From Ceratopteris richardii (Eukaryota > Streptophyta > Polypodiopsida > Polypodiales > Pteridaceae): a stretch of 64,000 bases of DNA. The translations under genes were made by a program, and so were the position numbers. The stretch lies in NCBI GenBank assembly GCA_020310875.1, contig CM035412.1, positions 135,632,868 to 135,696,867 on the forward strand, read 5' to 3'. The notes below the pieces were generated by a model, which was not told the origin of the DNA, did no database searches, and saw only the letters and a program-made list of their open reading frames with translations. Positions 22,744 through 34,244 of the stretch are shown piece after piece; position 1 is the stretch's first letter; each line of letters opens with the position of its first letter.

Positions 22744-24128
22744 CTAATGCTTAAGTGCATGTACAACAACAAGCATTTCTAGGTCATGAGTGGGATAATT
22801 AAGTTCATGTTTTCTTAATTTTCTAGATTCATATGCAACCATCCTACCATCCTGTGAAAGAACACATCCTATCTGGCTACCACTTGTATCATATGCGACC
22901 ACAAAAGGCTTTCCCATTTCCGACATTTTCAAAACACAATTTTCAATTATTTTTTATTTCAATGATTCAAATGTTTTTTGACGGGTGTTACTCCACATAA
23001 ATCTTGCATTATTTCTAGTCAGCTATGTGAGGGGATTAACTATCTTAGAGAAATCCTTAATATGTGCTCTTTCGTATTGCACCAATCCTAAAAAACTTCT
23101 AACATCTCTTATAGTTTTAGGAATTGGCTAATCAACTATTGTTTTCACTTTATCCTAGCTTATATAGATTCACTCTTTAGAAATGACTCTTCCTAGATAC
23201 ACAAGTTTATCCTCAACAAAGAAACATTTAGTCTTCTTTCCAAATTTGTGTTCTCTAAGAGTTTGCAAAGTCTTCTTGAGATGTATAGCATGCTCATCAC
23301 CATCTTTAGAGTATACAAATATATCATCAAGAAATAATAAGATGAATTCATCTAAATAATCATAAAAAATATTATTAATCAAGTAGATGAATGTAGCAAG
23401 AACATTTGTTAATCCAAAAGGTAAAACCGTAAACTCATAGTGATGATAACATGTTCAAAAAGTTGTCTTGGGTATGTCTTCTATTTTGATCCTAATTTGT
23501 TGATATCCGGATCTTAAGTTAATCTTAGTGAATATAGTCACTCCAATTAATTGACCTAACAAGACATCTATGTGGGGGAGTGCGTACTTATTTTTAATTG
23601 TTCTTTTATTCAACCCCTATAGTCAATACATAATCTATAAGAGCCATGTTTCTTCTTTTAAAATAAAACACATGCACCCCAAGGTGAAACACTCGGTCTT
23701 ATCAAGCCTTTTTTCAAAAGATCATGTAATTGAATCTTAAGCTCCTTTAATTCATCTATGTTATATCTATAGGAGGCTCTAAAATATGGTTCACTCCCTG
23801 GATACAGGTCAATGGCATGGTCAATCTACCTATGTGGAGGTATACCAGACAAGTCTTCTGCAAATACATCTACATATTCCTTCAAAATATTTTCTACATA
23901 TTTTGGAAGATTTTCATCATTATCTTCCTCATGCAGATTGTTCACATACACTACAAATTTTCTACAGCCATCATGTATACCTTTAATTATCTGCATAGCA
24001 AAAATGAGAATAGGCTTAAGATTATGTGCATCACCTAGAATGGGGATAGATACACCATCTAGCCTTAAAGCGATTATTCTTTGTTCATAGTCATTGTTGC
24101 AGAATTTTGAACTAGCTAGTTCATTCAT
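22744..24128 (-). pseudogene. gypsy-2 reverse transcriptase and RNase H
   Basis: RT remnants: ALRLDGVSIPILG, EYVDVFAEDLSGIPPHR (about 23870), a degraded central palm, then FLDDIFVYSKDGDEHAIHLK (about 23320-23260; F-x-DD catalytic box). RNase [21 protein letters not shown] and [18 protein letters not shown] at 22920-22760. Order PR-RT-RH-IN identifies Ty3/gypsy. Numerous stops and frame changes. Confidence 0.88.
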
Positions 24129-25264
24129 ATAATTGCATCACTATGTTTCATTTCAATCACATGGAAACTCCCAGAAAAACACCTATAAAAAAAAGTAAAT
24201 GCAAGGTTCCCAATGTATCCTTTCATATAGTTTAGTTGTCCATTGGCCATCTCTATAGGTATTGTTATTTCCATGTTTAGGGGTATCCCTAAATTCTGTA
24301 CCAAGTTGAAAGATAGAAAACAATGCATACTACCCGAATCAATAAAAAATCTGATTCTATGTGCAAAGATCATACCCAAAATCATAGTTACATAAGCCCT
24401 TGCGAAAAAACTAGATGCCATGCAACGTTAATTAGAGTTAGGGCACTTACCTCCATCATCTCCTTTCTCAAATGTTGCACCTTCCTTAATGATGTTTATC
24501 ACCTTTGATTGTAGAGGCTAAAAGATTGCCTTGTTTGGGCAATGTCCGATGCCTTGCTAACCACAACAAAAAAACAAATCAAGTCTTTCTGCTTGCTCAA
24601 TAAAATCAGGGTCTTGTTGCCCATGGATAGGTTGATGCCTTCTTTGATTTTCCTCTTGAACAGGATTCTTACATTGATTATTAGAGGATGAAGTTTTTTT
24701 TGAATTGTTCATGTTTGTTGTAGCAGGTCTCTGTGACCTATGTTTGGTCATAATTAATCTGGCTCTATTGGCCTTTTGCAAATTGAACTTCTCCATCTTC
24801 TCAAAATTCTCAGATATTGCAACAACGTCTAGAAAATCAACACATCTAGATCCCTTCACTTGATAACGAGGCTCCTCACAAAGCCCTTCAATAAACTTGC
24901 TCTTTAGAGCATCACCACTAACCTCCAATGCATATTTGTGAGGTGTAGGAACTTTTCTTTGTAATAATCAACACACAAGTTATGGTTGTCACTCTCGTGT
25001 TGTCAAAAATTGTGAAACTCCATCTTCTTCTCCATATGGTAGTGTGGAGAAGAGAAATGCTTTTCTGCTTTCTCTCTAAATTCATTCCATAGAACTAGAC
25101 CAAAATGCATATGAGCCTGCATATATGACTTCCACCATAGCTTTGTGATGCTAGACAGGTGTAGGATCCCAACCTTTGCCTTGAAATCCTCATTGAATTG
25201 TCAAAAGTCAAAAAAATCTTCTAGCTCTTCAATCCATACCTCCAATCTTCATCGATCTTCTTCT
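24125..25264 (-). pseudogene. gypsy-2 gag (C-terminal part) and protease, interrupted by copia-3
   Basis: Protease with FFIDSGSMHCFLS near 24340 (retropepsin DSG). Gag: LKSKFIEGLCEEPRY, FEKMEKFNLQKANRARL, a Gln-rich linker and a damaged knuckle (FCCG then GHCPN) near 24545. The gag frame is cut at 25264 by copia-3 and continues at 28479-28758 on the far side. Confidence 0.85.
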
Positions 25265-28200
25265 TGTTTGAGGACATGGTGGATAGATTCCAGAGATGAA
25301 GTGGTGCTACAAAATCCTGCTTCACACTAGCCAAGAACAAGTTATGGAGGGTAGAGTAGACCCTTTGAGCTTCCCAACAGACAAATAATAACCTAAGTGC
25401 TTTTGAGTATGATCCTCTAATCAATGGATCAAAACATATGAGTAGAAAATTCAAATATGCATTAAGACTTGCTATTTTGGTCTCTACACATATTCAGTAA
25501 AATGAACAGTGCTCTCAACCTGCTAGCAATTGATCAAATTTCTTTTGGGAGTATCTTATCAACTTATATAGCTACCGATCACAAAGTTATTTCACTTGAA
25601 ATGATCAAGTGTACTCAGAGAAATAAACTTAGAAAGTTAAGGATGCATCCCGACAATTTTGGGCTTTAATAGTATGTAGACCAATGAGTAGAGTTGTGAA
25701 GATATCTCCAGATTGAGAAAAGCAATGACAATGAAACTTTGTATCTATTAAATAGACAATATGTGGAATCAATACCACTTTAAATCACATCAAATAATCA
25801 ACTATGAACTGAGAACCAAGTTTGAGAAGATCACTATTCTGAGATGACCTTGAGAGAGAAGTGAAGTAGAGATGTGATCAATGTATATGTATTAAATCAC
25901 AGAATTACAATGACATTAGCAATGTATACTTGCACAATGTGAGAGTAGTGATGAAACTATAGAATGAGCTCACTAATCAAAGAAAAACCCTCTCAAATGA
26001 TCTCCAAATCGGGCTCACACTCATGCCAGATTTTGATCCATTTCTATATCTTGGAGTTGGAGCCAACTTTTGAATTCAAATTCAAGCTCTTACCATAAAG
26101 TGAATCCTAAACTTTAGGATTTTCTTTCTCGTCAATCAATTTCCAAGTAGTTCGAGATTTGATTCCTCCTAACTCCATGTGAGAATAGTAGTGCACTTCA
26201 ATGTGCTTAGTCCTTGCATGATATACATGATTAGTAGCCAAATGAAGTGAACTAGTGTTATCTCCAAAGATCATTTGAGTATAAGAATGTAATCCCAAAT
26301 CTATGTAAAGTAGCTTAAGCTACATAGCCTCTTGTGTTGCATTTGCTAAGCCTCTATATTATGCATCAGTTGATGAAAATTCCACAGTTGGTTGTTTCTT
26401 TGATGACCATGTCATGTTCATGATCATAGAGAATCCTCTTGGTCTTCTGTATGGTCATGGTAGTCCCTTCTACCTCTGAAGCCACCTTGATAGTTGTTGT
26501 TGTAGCCTTGGTTGTAATTATGATGGAATTGCTTCCTCCATTATTGAACCTGCCTCTGGATTGTCCATAGCCTCCTCTGTCGAAGCCTCTTCCTCTCTAA
26601 TTCTTTGTGTTCTTGAAACACTCATATGTGGTATGATTGGTCACACCACATATATTTCAAGGTGAGGAGTTTTATGATCTCCCCCTACCTTGATTTCCTC
26701 CTCTGGCCCTTCATCTAGTACCTCTTCCTCTACCTGTGAAGTTCACTTGAGAGGTACTTGCCTCTTCTTCATTCTTTTTACCTTTGCCTTTATCTTTAGT
26801 CTTATTTCTATCTGTGTAAAGGGGAGAAGATTGATTACCTCTAGAGTTGTCTCCATTCTTGTTGAGCTTTGTCTCATGTGTGAAGAGTTGCCCCATCAAT
26901 GTATTGAGGTCATGTATTTGCATGTCCATATATAGGTCCGTTGCTGTGGTGAAGGCCTCCCACTTATCATCAGCCTTGATGCCATTTATGATCTGCTTTA
27001 CTATCTACTCCTCTTCTATTTCTTCTCCAATGCTCTCAATTTGGTCAACTACATCCTTCATCTTGGTCACATAGTCAACCAGACTTTGCTTTGGTTACTT
27101 TTTCAAGGTTGTGAACTCCATCCAAAGTTGGTTCTTCCTAGCCCTTGTAGTTGATGAGAAGTATGAAGAAAGTACTTCCCAAGTCTCTTGGGAGGTCTTG
27201 CAATCCCTAATGTGAGGTAATAAGAAATGAAATATTGAGTTAAGTATATAAGACTTGGCTAGAGCATTCTTTGCACACCATGTAGTTAGCCTTTCTTGCT
27301 CTTCTCTTGTAGGTTGATATTTGCTTATGAATATTGGCATTTCCTCATCTCCAGAGATGTATCCATATAAGATTCTTCATTGGAGATAATCTTGCATCCT
27401 TAGGGACCATGCTGGATAGTTGCACCTATCCAATTTGTCAATGAATAATGGGAATCCATCTCCCATTTTGCTTGATGTTGCTTTGATACCACTGTTTGAG
27501 GAGATGGTGGATAGATTCCAGAGATGAAGTGGTACTGCAAAATCTTGCTTCACACCAACCAAGAAAAACTTGTGGAGAGTAGAGTAGACCCTTTGATATT
27601 CTCAACAATCACAAATAATCACCTAAGTGCTTTGGAGTATGATCCTCTAATCAATGGATCAAAAAAGATGAGTAGAAAATTCAACTATGAGCTAAGTCTT
27701 GTTATTTTGGTCTCTACACATGTTTAGTAAAATGAACAGTGCTCTCAACCTGCTAGCAATTGATCAAATTCCATTTGGTAGTATCTAATTAACCTAGATA
27801 GATACCAATCACAAGTTATTTCACTTGAAATGATCAAGTGTCCTATGAGAAATAAACTTAGCAAGTTAAGGATGCATCCAAACAATTTGGGGCTACAACA
27901 ATATGTAGACCAGTGAGCAGAGTTGTGAAGATATCTCAAGATTGAGAAAAAAAATGAAAATGAAACTTTGTATCTATGAAATAGATAGTATGCTGAATCT
28001 ATGCCACATTAAATATTAAAATGATCAATTATGCACTGAGAACCAAGTCTACAAAGATCATTGTTCTGAGATGAAATTGATAGAGAAGTGAAGTAGAGAT
28101 GTGATCAATGTATATTTATTAAATCACATAGAATTACAATGAAATTGGCAATGTGTAATTGCACAATGTGAGGGTAGTGATGGAGCTATAGAATGAGGTC

Positions 28201-28478
28201 ACTAATCACATAAAATCCCTCTCAAATGATCTCCAAATTGGGCTCACACTCATGTAAGATTTTGATCCATTTTCATAGCTTGGCTCATCAATCAACTACC
28301 AAGTAATTTTAGATTTGATTCCTCCTAACTCCACGTGAGAATGGTGCAATAAACATATGCACTTTTACAAGGATAAAAATAAATTGATTTTTACAGGGGA
28401 ATAGTCATATGTGACTATATGAAATAAATGCTAGTTTTCCAAGTATGTAGGCTTGGACTCATTTGCACCAACACTTCT
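25260..28478 (-). mobile_element. copia-3: internally deleted copia element inside gypsy-2 gag, CTTCT duplications
   Basis: cttct at 25260-25264 precedes TGTTTGAGG at 25265, and cttct at 28474-28478 follows CACCAACA at 28473. The primer site ctttgatacca is at 27481-27491 (minus strand TGGTATCAAAG). The internal part is only about 1.4 kb: gag followed directly by the end of RNase H, with protease, integrase and RT gone. Left LTR about 25265-26068 (804 bp), right LTR 27493-28473 (981 bp). The removal restores gypsy-2 gag: both flanks align to adjacent stretches of the second gypsy-2 copy (29507 and 29519). Confidence 0.93.
26107..27480 (-). pseudogene. copia-3 internal region: gag joined to RNase H
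   Basis: Gag: FPLFIDKLDRCNYPAWSLRM, LLPHIRDCKTSQETWEVLSS, RKNQLWMEFTTLKK, a basic RGRGRG tract and a damaged knuckle (ICGVTNHTTYEC) near 26620. At about 26440-26420 the sequence changes to RNase H: SSKKQPTVEFSSTDA, FGDNTSSLHLATNHVYHART, KHIEVHYY, ending TAG at 26107. Stops at several points. Such an element could only have moved with enzymes from a relative. Confidence 0.88.
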
Positions 28479-28758
28479 AACCATCAAAATCATTTAATTT
28501 CTCCTTCTTCAAGACTTGCTTGAGGGCAAACTCATCTGCCTACTTATCTTCATGATTGCATTTCTGTCTTCTTTTAGGCACTCTAGATGTTCTTACACCT
28601 TCATCCACTTCATCATTCAACTCCATGAACGAATTTGTTGCACCTTCTAGCTTCTTTGTGCCTTGTTATTTTCATAATTCTCCAAGAAGCTTCTAAATAA
28701 GCTACTCTTGCTCACATATATTTTGTGTCAAACCTTCCATTGTTCTCAAGGATTACCT
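28479..28758 (-). pseudogene. gypsy-2 gag N-terminal remainder (right flank of copia-3)
   Basis: Aligns with 29519-29790 of the second gypsy-2 copy (…acttcatcattcaactccatgaacg…). It is the continuation of the gag interrupted at 25264 and ends near 28758, where a second gypsy-2 fragment begins. Confidence 0.8.
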
Positions 28759-29804
28759 TCATCATATGCTTTCTCGATTGTTGCACCTTTCTCAATGATG
28801 TTTATCGCCTAAAATTGCCTTGTTCGGGCTTCATATGTATGATCCCCGTGCTCCTGCTATGGAGAAACAAACCAAGTCTTTTTGCCCGCTCAATAAAATA
28901 AGGGCCTTGTTGTCAATGGATAGGTTGATGCCTTCTTTGACTTTCCACCTGAACAGGATCCTTACCTTGGTTATTAGAAGATGAAGTCTTCTTTAAATCG
29001 TTCATGTTTGTTGTAGCAGGTCTCTATGGTCTATGTCCCATGACAATGAATTTGGTTCAATTTGCCTTCTGCAAATTGAACTTCTCCATCTTCTCAAAAT
29101 TCTCGCCAATCACAACAACATCCAAAAAATCAACACATTTAGATCCCTTGACTTGATAGCCAAGCTCCTCACAAAGCCCTTTAATAAAATTGCTCTTTAG
29201 AGAATCACCAGTAACCTCCAATGCATATTTGTGAAGATGTAGGAACTTTTCTTTGTACTCATCAACAGAAAAGCCATGCTTGTCACTCAGTGTGGAGAAG
29301 AATAAGAATTTTTGGTTGCTCTCTAAATTCCTTCCATAGAACCGGACGAGAATGCATGTGAGTTTGCATATAGGACTTCCACCATAGCTTTACAATGCCA
29401 CATAGGTGTAGGATCCCAACCTTTTCCTTGTACTCCTCACTCAATTGTCAAAGATAAAAAATAATCTTCAAGATGTTCATTCCATGCCTCCAAATCTTCA
29501 CCGCTCTTCCTCTCACCAAAAAAAACATTCAATTTTATCTTCTTGAAGACTTGGTTGAGGGTAGACTCACCCACCTCCATATCTTCATAATTTCATTTTT
29601 TGTATTCCTCTAGGCAAACTAGATGGTCCCACACCTTCATCCACTTCATCATTCAGCTCCACAAACAAATTTGTGCACCTTCTAACTACTTTCCTCCTCG
29701 TTCTTTGCGTAGTTATCCAAGAGCTTTTAAATAAGATCCTCTTGCTCATGGATCTTTTGTGTCAAACCTTGCATTGTTCTCGAGGATCAATTCACTTGTA
29801 GATT
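28759..29804 (-). pseudogene. Second gypsy-2 copy: gag
   Basis: Homologous to 24455-25264 (about 80% or more by eye), then continues into the gag N-terminus with an ATG near 29776. The order 3'-part then N-terminus means that a second gag starts right after the N-terminus of the first: two gypsy-2 copies in head-to-tail register joined by a breakpoint at about 28758. The reading frame is broken many times. Confidence 0.8.
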
Positions 29805-30769
29805 TCCTTAATCATAAGATATCCTCAATCACAAGCTTCTGATCACTCAAGAATAGAAGAACAGAGGAAAAACACAAAACTCCCACAAGATAAGAGAAAA
29901 TTTGATGTGAAAGAGTAGACAAGATATGAATAAGAGAAAGAGAAGTTTTTGTATTATAGATTTGAATCAATCGATACAATAGCTTTGGAAAATAACTTCT
30001 TGATGAAGCCTCAACCTCCTAAATGCATGTGAGCTATTGCAATCTCATAGACTTGCACTCTCGTTTGACCTCTTCCTCCTTAATTCTACAAATCTCCTTC
30101 AAAATAGAGTTTGTCATTATCCAAGGAAGTGTGTGATCCATGAAATATAGAAAAAGTCAGCTCTCCCTATGTTGCATGCAAAACTTTCACAAAACCATGC
30201 GTTTCTAGTAGTCAAACACTTTCTTTGGTGGTACCTGTTCAAAAATAGAAGAAAACCAATGAAAAGATATATTCAAAGGAATCCGTAAGTGCACATGACA
30301 ACATGTGTGCTTCAAAATCACGGATTCAAATAGAAATAAAGAAGCCCACTTTTCTTTTTTTATTTTTTATTTTTGTTAAAGTACCTTAAAATGGCACTTT
30401 TCAAAGGCGTGTAACACAAATTCAATGATGAGCGAGGTCCAAATTTTCCCCCAAGTATCACTTCTGAACCTTGCAAGCTTAGAAATTCTAGAGAGAGAGA
30501 GTAAATTCAAGGCATTTTCTTACAATGAGCTAAATGTAGAGCCTTAAATGAGATACTTAAAACATGATTCACAAAAATTTTCGAGAGACACTTTTATTCT
30601 CTTATGCTACTCTACCTTTCTCTCATAAGACATTTCTCTTATTTCTTTCATCTTCATGTTCAATTTTCAACCCGAAACATGATGCGAATAAGGTTGAAAG
30701 AGTATAAAAATTGTCATCCCTAAATTTTTCCTACATGCATAAAATGACCTAATTTCTTGTTTTTAGAGA
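29805..30769 (-). repeat. Second gypsy-2 copy: 5' LTR
   Basis: Shares both its ends with the shortened LTR at 20984-21385 and has about 580 extra bp in the middle (30015-30598). It lies upstream of the gag as a 5' LTR should and is cut at about 30769 by the copia-5 fragment. Confidence 0.7.
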
Positions 30770-31410
30770 TGTGACATTTGATGAATAGAAACGTTGGTAT
30801 GTAGAACAAAGTCACAAGATTGAAGCATTTGAAGAAGAGGTAAGAAGAAGTGAGAGAGGTAAGTCAAATATGCAGGTAAATGGAGATGAAGATTACATGC
30901 AAGCAAGTACATCCAGAATTGGATCATCAAGAAGAAATAAAGATGTATCTAGGTTTGATGAAGACGCATATTTAGATACACATGAAGAATATGAACCAAG
31001 AAGGTCAAGTAGATTAAGGAAAATACAAACGAGGTATTCTTATGATACTTCTTATATGACTCAAAAAAGCTATGCTTATATGGTAGAAGATGATGAAGAA
31101 CTTCAAAACTATGATAACACAAAAGGCTAGAAACAATGGGAAGAAGCAATGAAGGAAGAATTCAATGCACTTGAGGAGAACTAGACATGGGAACTTGTTC
31201 CAAAACCAAATGGTAAGAAAGTGATTGGAAATAAATGGGTTTATAAAGTGAATAAGCTTGTGGATGGAAGAATAGCCAGATATAAAGCTAGATTGGTGGT
31301 CAAAGGATATGCCCAAACCCATAGCATAGATTATGATGAGGCATTCAATCCTATGTTAAAGATGTCAACCATAAGGACAATCATTGCTATCACAACATCA
31401 AAAGTATGGA
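30770..31410 (+). pseudogene. copia-5 fragment: integrase tail and RT start
   Basis: Plus-strand frame with RDVTFDE then stop, an acidic linker (30870-31130), YSYDTSYMTQKSYAYMVEDD, QWEEAMKEEFNALEEN, WELVPKPNGKKVIGNKWVYK, DGRIARYKARLVVKGYAQTH, and SIDYDEAFNPMLKMSTIRTI. This is the copia linker and RT fingers; it ends abruptly near 31400, before the catalytic part. TAG codons occur in place of Lys/Gln-Trp contexts (for example before KQWEEAM and before TWELVPK). Confidence 0.88.
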
Positions 31411-31750
31411 CCTCGAAACATCATGTATTGAGAGCCAAAGATAAAGGAGTAGTGAGGTCTCAAAAATACCACATATTTGTAGGCAATGTGTATAAGCAGA
31501 CCAATCAAGGCATACTTGCTTGTTGTCTAGATGAAGATGAGCATGTAAAATGGTTGCAAATAGACATGAAGGTGCACTACAACAACATCACTTCAAACAT
31601 CAAACCCTACAAACTTTGCAAAGAGTAGGTGTATATTGGCTAACAATGGAAGCAAATGTCCATGGGATGTGCAAGGAATGCCAAATTTGTGTTATTAGAC
31701 CACCAGTGGAGCATGACACCCTGTCTATGGTACTAGACTAGAGTGAACCT
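31411..31750 (+). pseudogene. gypsy-type integrase zinc-domain fragment
   Basis: Across two frames: GILACCLDEDEHVKWLQ, then HHFKHQTLQTLQRVGVYWLT and ANVHGMCKECQICV. This matches the HHCC domain of gypsy integrases (H-x4-H ... YW-x ... C-x2-C). There is no catalytic core. Joined upstream to the copia-5 RT fragment. Confidence 0.6.
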
Positions 31751-32520
31751 TTGGTAGACTTTTTGAGGATGAGAACATTCCCTCGAGAGATGAAATTGGC
31801 TAAACAAAGGACCTTAGATAGCCACTCATGAGGCTTCAAGATATCATGTAGCCATGTGCCAAGCATCAAGAGCAATCTCATCTCCAATAATAGACCAATG
31901 TCCCTTTGCGACCCTAGAAGTAGGACAAGGCAAGAGTGCAAGGGCTGTAAGAGCCTTGATTGACTCAGGTGCAGCCACTAGTGCAGTTAGACTTTCCTAC
32001 TGTCAAGAATTAAAATTAAATATCAATCTTATAGAATCGTATCTCATAGGATTGGGAGGTGTGGAAACGCCTTGCATGGTGCGATAGAGCTTCTCATGTA
32101 CATTCAAGATGTTCTAATGACACTCAAAGTGCTAGTGTGTCGAGACGAGGATCTCATCAAACCTCTTGTCTTGGGTAAATACTAGATTTATGACCATGCA
32201 CTCAACCTGAACCTAAGAAGTGGACTTCTCCAGGTCTAGGTGAATCAAAACAACATCACAATTGAGTTAGGAAATCAAGCACTCCAGCAACTAGAAAAGG
32301 CACCCACTCCTAGTCCTTCTAGGAACACACATGAAGATAACAATGTTATTCTTGTCCAAAGTTCTATGGTGCAAAAGAAAATCACTCATGAAGGAGTCAT
32401 AGAAACAAATATAGAACTCCCTTCTTTTCCAAAGATGGTGCTAGAGAAGCAAGCAAGGAAATCTAAGGAGCAGATAAAAGAGATAACCAAGATGCATGCG
32501 CAATGACTAGTGCAAAATGT
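31751..32520 (+). pseudogene. Retropepsin fragment and unrecognised downstream frame
   Basis: 31854-32087 contains CPFATLEVGQGKSARAVRAL followed by LIDSGAATSAV, an aspartic-protease active site, then LGGVETPCMVR. 32240-32506 is an 88-codon open stretch, charged, with no known motif, possibly the protease-RT linker. Protease lying downstream of an integrase fragment is not a normal gypsy order, so at least two pieces meet here. Confidence 0.55.
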
Positions 32521-32559
32521 AATATGGGAGATTTGGAAGAAGTAGTAATTTCTCTGAGA

Positions 32560-33185
32560 TTTTCATGTCTTGTTCTGGCTCTCTTACGGTAGTCTCTACT
32601 CTGAAAGAAGAGACATCAAAGTTCCTTACCTCCTCTTCTTCTTCTTCTTCTGCTTCAAGGTTAATCTCTTCAACAATCTCTTTGACTTGAATTTTTGAAT
32701 ATTTCTGAAGAGAAACTTATAGAGATTCCTTTTTTTTTCTTCATCATCTTCCTTTTCTTCAATTTTCCCAATTGATATGTGATCAAGCTAGATCAGAAAA
32801 CCTATGTCCATGGGCACTAAACAACAGTTGTTTTGATGTTTTGGGCAAATTTCTATGTTGTCGGACAAGGGGGAAATCTTCATGCATTTTCTAGTGATTC
32901 TGACCCTATCCAAAGGATCCTTCCCAAAAATCATTTGGTGGATATAAATTTTCCTAGCTATGATAACTTCTTGACCATCTACTATCCTAATGAAGGTCTC
33001 CCATTCATTTGAAAGAAATTCCTTGCTTTTCTCCACAAGAGCTTCAAAATCAAAGGATTGAAGATCTTCATTGCATCTGGAAAATGATTCACCCTCAATC
33101 CCTCTTGAACCAGAAAATCTAGTAGTTTTTCAGATGGAGGAACACTAATAATTACATCCTTCTCTTCCATCTCAAAGGGCGACAT
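32560..33185 (-). CDS. Unrecognised protein, leftward gene of a divergent pair (decayed)
   Basis: ATG chosen at 33185, the first on the predicted transcript and about 145 bp downstream of a minus-strand TATAAATA at 33331-33338. Begins MSPFEMEEKDVIISVPPSEK, continues LLDFLVQEGLRVNHFPDAM, then a one-base frame change near 33065, EALVEKSKEFLSNEWETFI, ARKIYIHQMIFGKDPLDRV, ends near 32788 with a TAG; acidic and Lys-rich tail beyond (Glu/Lys runs to about 32700). No domain recognised. The 5' leader carries one arm of the hairpin motif (33218-33245). Shares a promoter region with the histone-like/Ulp1 gene. Could be cargo of the same mobile element or a decayed gene. Confidence 0.5.
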
Positions 33186-33330
33186 ATACAAGAGAATAGG
33201 TGCAGTCAAAGAGACTCAATTAGGCGTGATCGCTCGAATCGGTTGCCTATAGAACTTGAGCTCGGAGTGCTTGGCTATGATGACAGAAATTAGATGAAGG
33301 TTGAAAATCTGAAATGAGAAAGACAAGTGG

Positions 33331-33552
33331 TATTTATAGGCGAGAGAGAAAGAAATGATCATATGACATGGACCAATGAAAGTATGCCATGTGGCAAATT
33401 TGAATTTGAAATTTCAACAGTCAAATGATGTGGACCACTTAAATGTTGCCATGTGGAAATTTACATTGGGATTCCCAATGGCTAGATCAATTGGACCAAT
33501 CAGACATTGCCATGTGGCATGTACCATCAACTCGACATGAGACCTATTTAAG
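33331..33552. promoter_or_regulatory. Divergent promoter with two TATA boxes and three 61-bp repeats
   Basis: Minus-strand TATAAATA at 33331-33338 and plus-strand TATTTAAG at 33545-33552 point away from each other. Between them three repeats share TGGACCA, then about 14 bases, then TGCCATGTGG, with the second motif starting at 33385, 33447 and 33508 (spacing 62 and 61). TGCCATGTGGCA is a near-palindrome around CATGTG, an E-box-like core. Likely activator sites shared by both genes; inference from layout only. Confidence 0.6.
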
Positions 33553-33682
33553 CTCCAACCTTCATTTTTGCCATTTTTTTGTGACATACCTACTCTCCTG
33601 ACTTCCACCAGTTTTCATGCTCCAAGCCTCTTCTGCGAATATCATTTAGTCCTCTTCTTCTTGAGCTTGCTTGGTGTGCAAG

Positions 33683-34239
33683 GTATTATCCATGAGCTTG
33701 CTATCTTCTAGACACAAACAATTCAAGCGATTAGTGAAATCGGAGGTTTTCAAATTGACCTATTCATTTGAATCGATCATGTATAGTCAAAAATCATGTT
33801 TTGTGGAAGATGACCAATTCAAGCAGTTAGTCGAATCGAAGATAACTAGACTTGCCCAATCGCTAAAATTGGTCATTGCTAGTTCAAAGGATTTTTGAGA
33901 TTATTTATTCTTTTAGGATCAGGACAGAAGATAAGGGGATTTCATTTTTTTCACTTGCTATTGGGACAACCAATTCAAGTGATTAGGGGAATCATAAATT
34001 TTTGGATTGACCTATTCGCTTGAATCGATCGTGTCTAGTCATTTTTATTTTAAGGTAGGAACACCTATAAAGGCTTCATAGAACACATGAAAAGAAAGCG
34101 AAGGACTTGATTTGTTTGATACGAACGATTCAAGAGATTAGAGGAATCATAGATTTTTGGATGGCCCTAATCGCCTGAATTGGTCGACTAATGGTTTCTT
34201 GTTTTTCCATGTGTTTGATCCCCTTCAATTCTTTTTTAG
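33683..34239 (+). repeat. Hairpin cluster 1: four imperfect inverted repeats, inside a predicted 5'UTR intron
   Basis: Arms (left/right): 33717-33735/33759-33776, 33811-33830/33857-33875, 33965-33989/34011-34033, 34121-34144/34164-34188. Each left arm resembles ACCAATTCAAGCGATTAGGG and each right arm its reverse complement, with about 20-27 bases between. A donor CAAG|GTATTA at 33683 and an acceptor TTCTTTTTTAG at 34239 would place all four in an intron that ends five bases before the ATG of the next gene. The intron is predicted, not shown. Confidence 0.75.
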
Positions 34240-34244
34240 AGATC

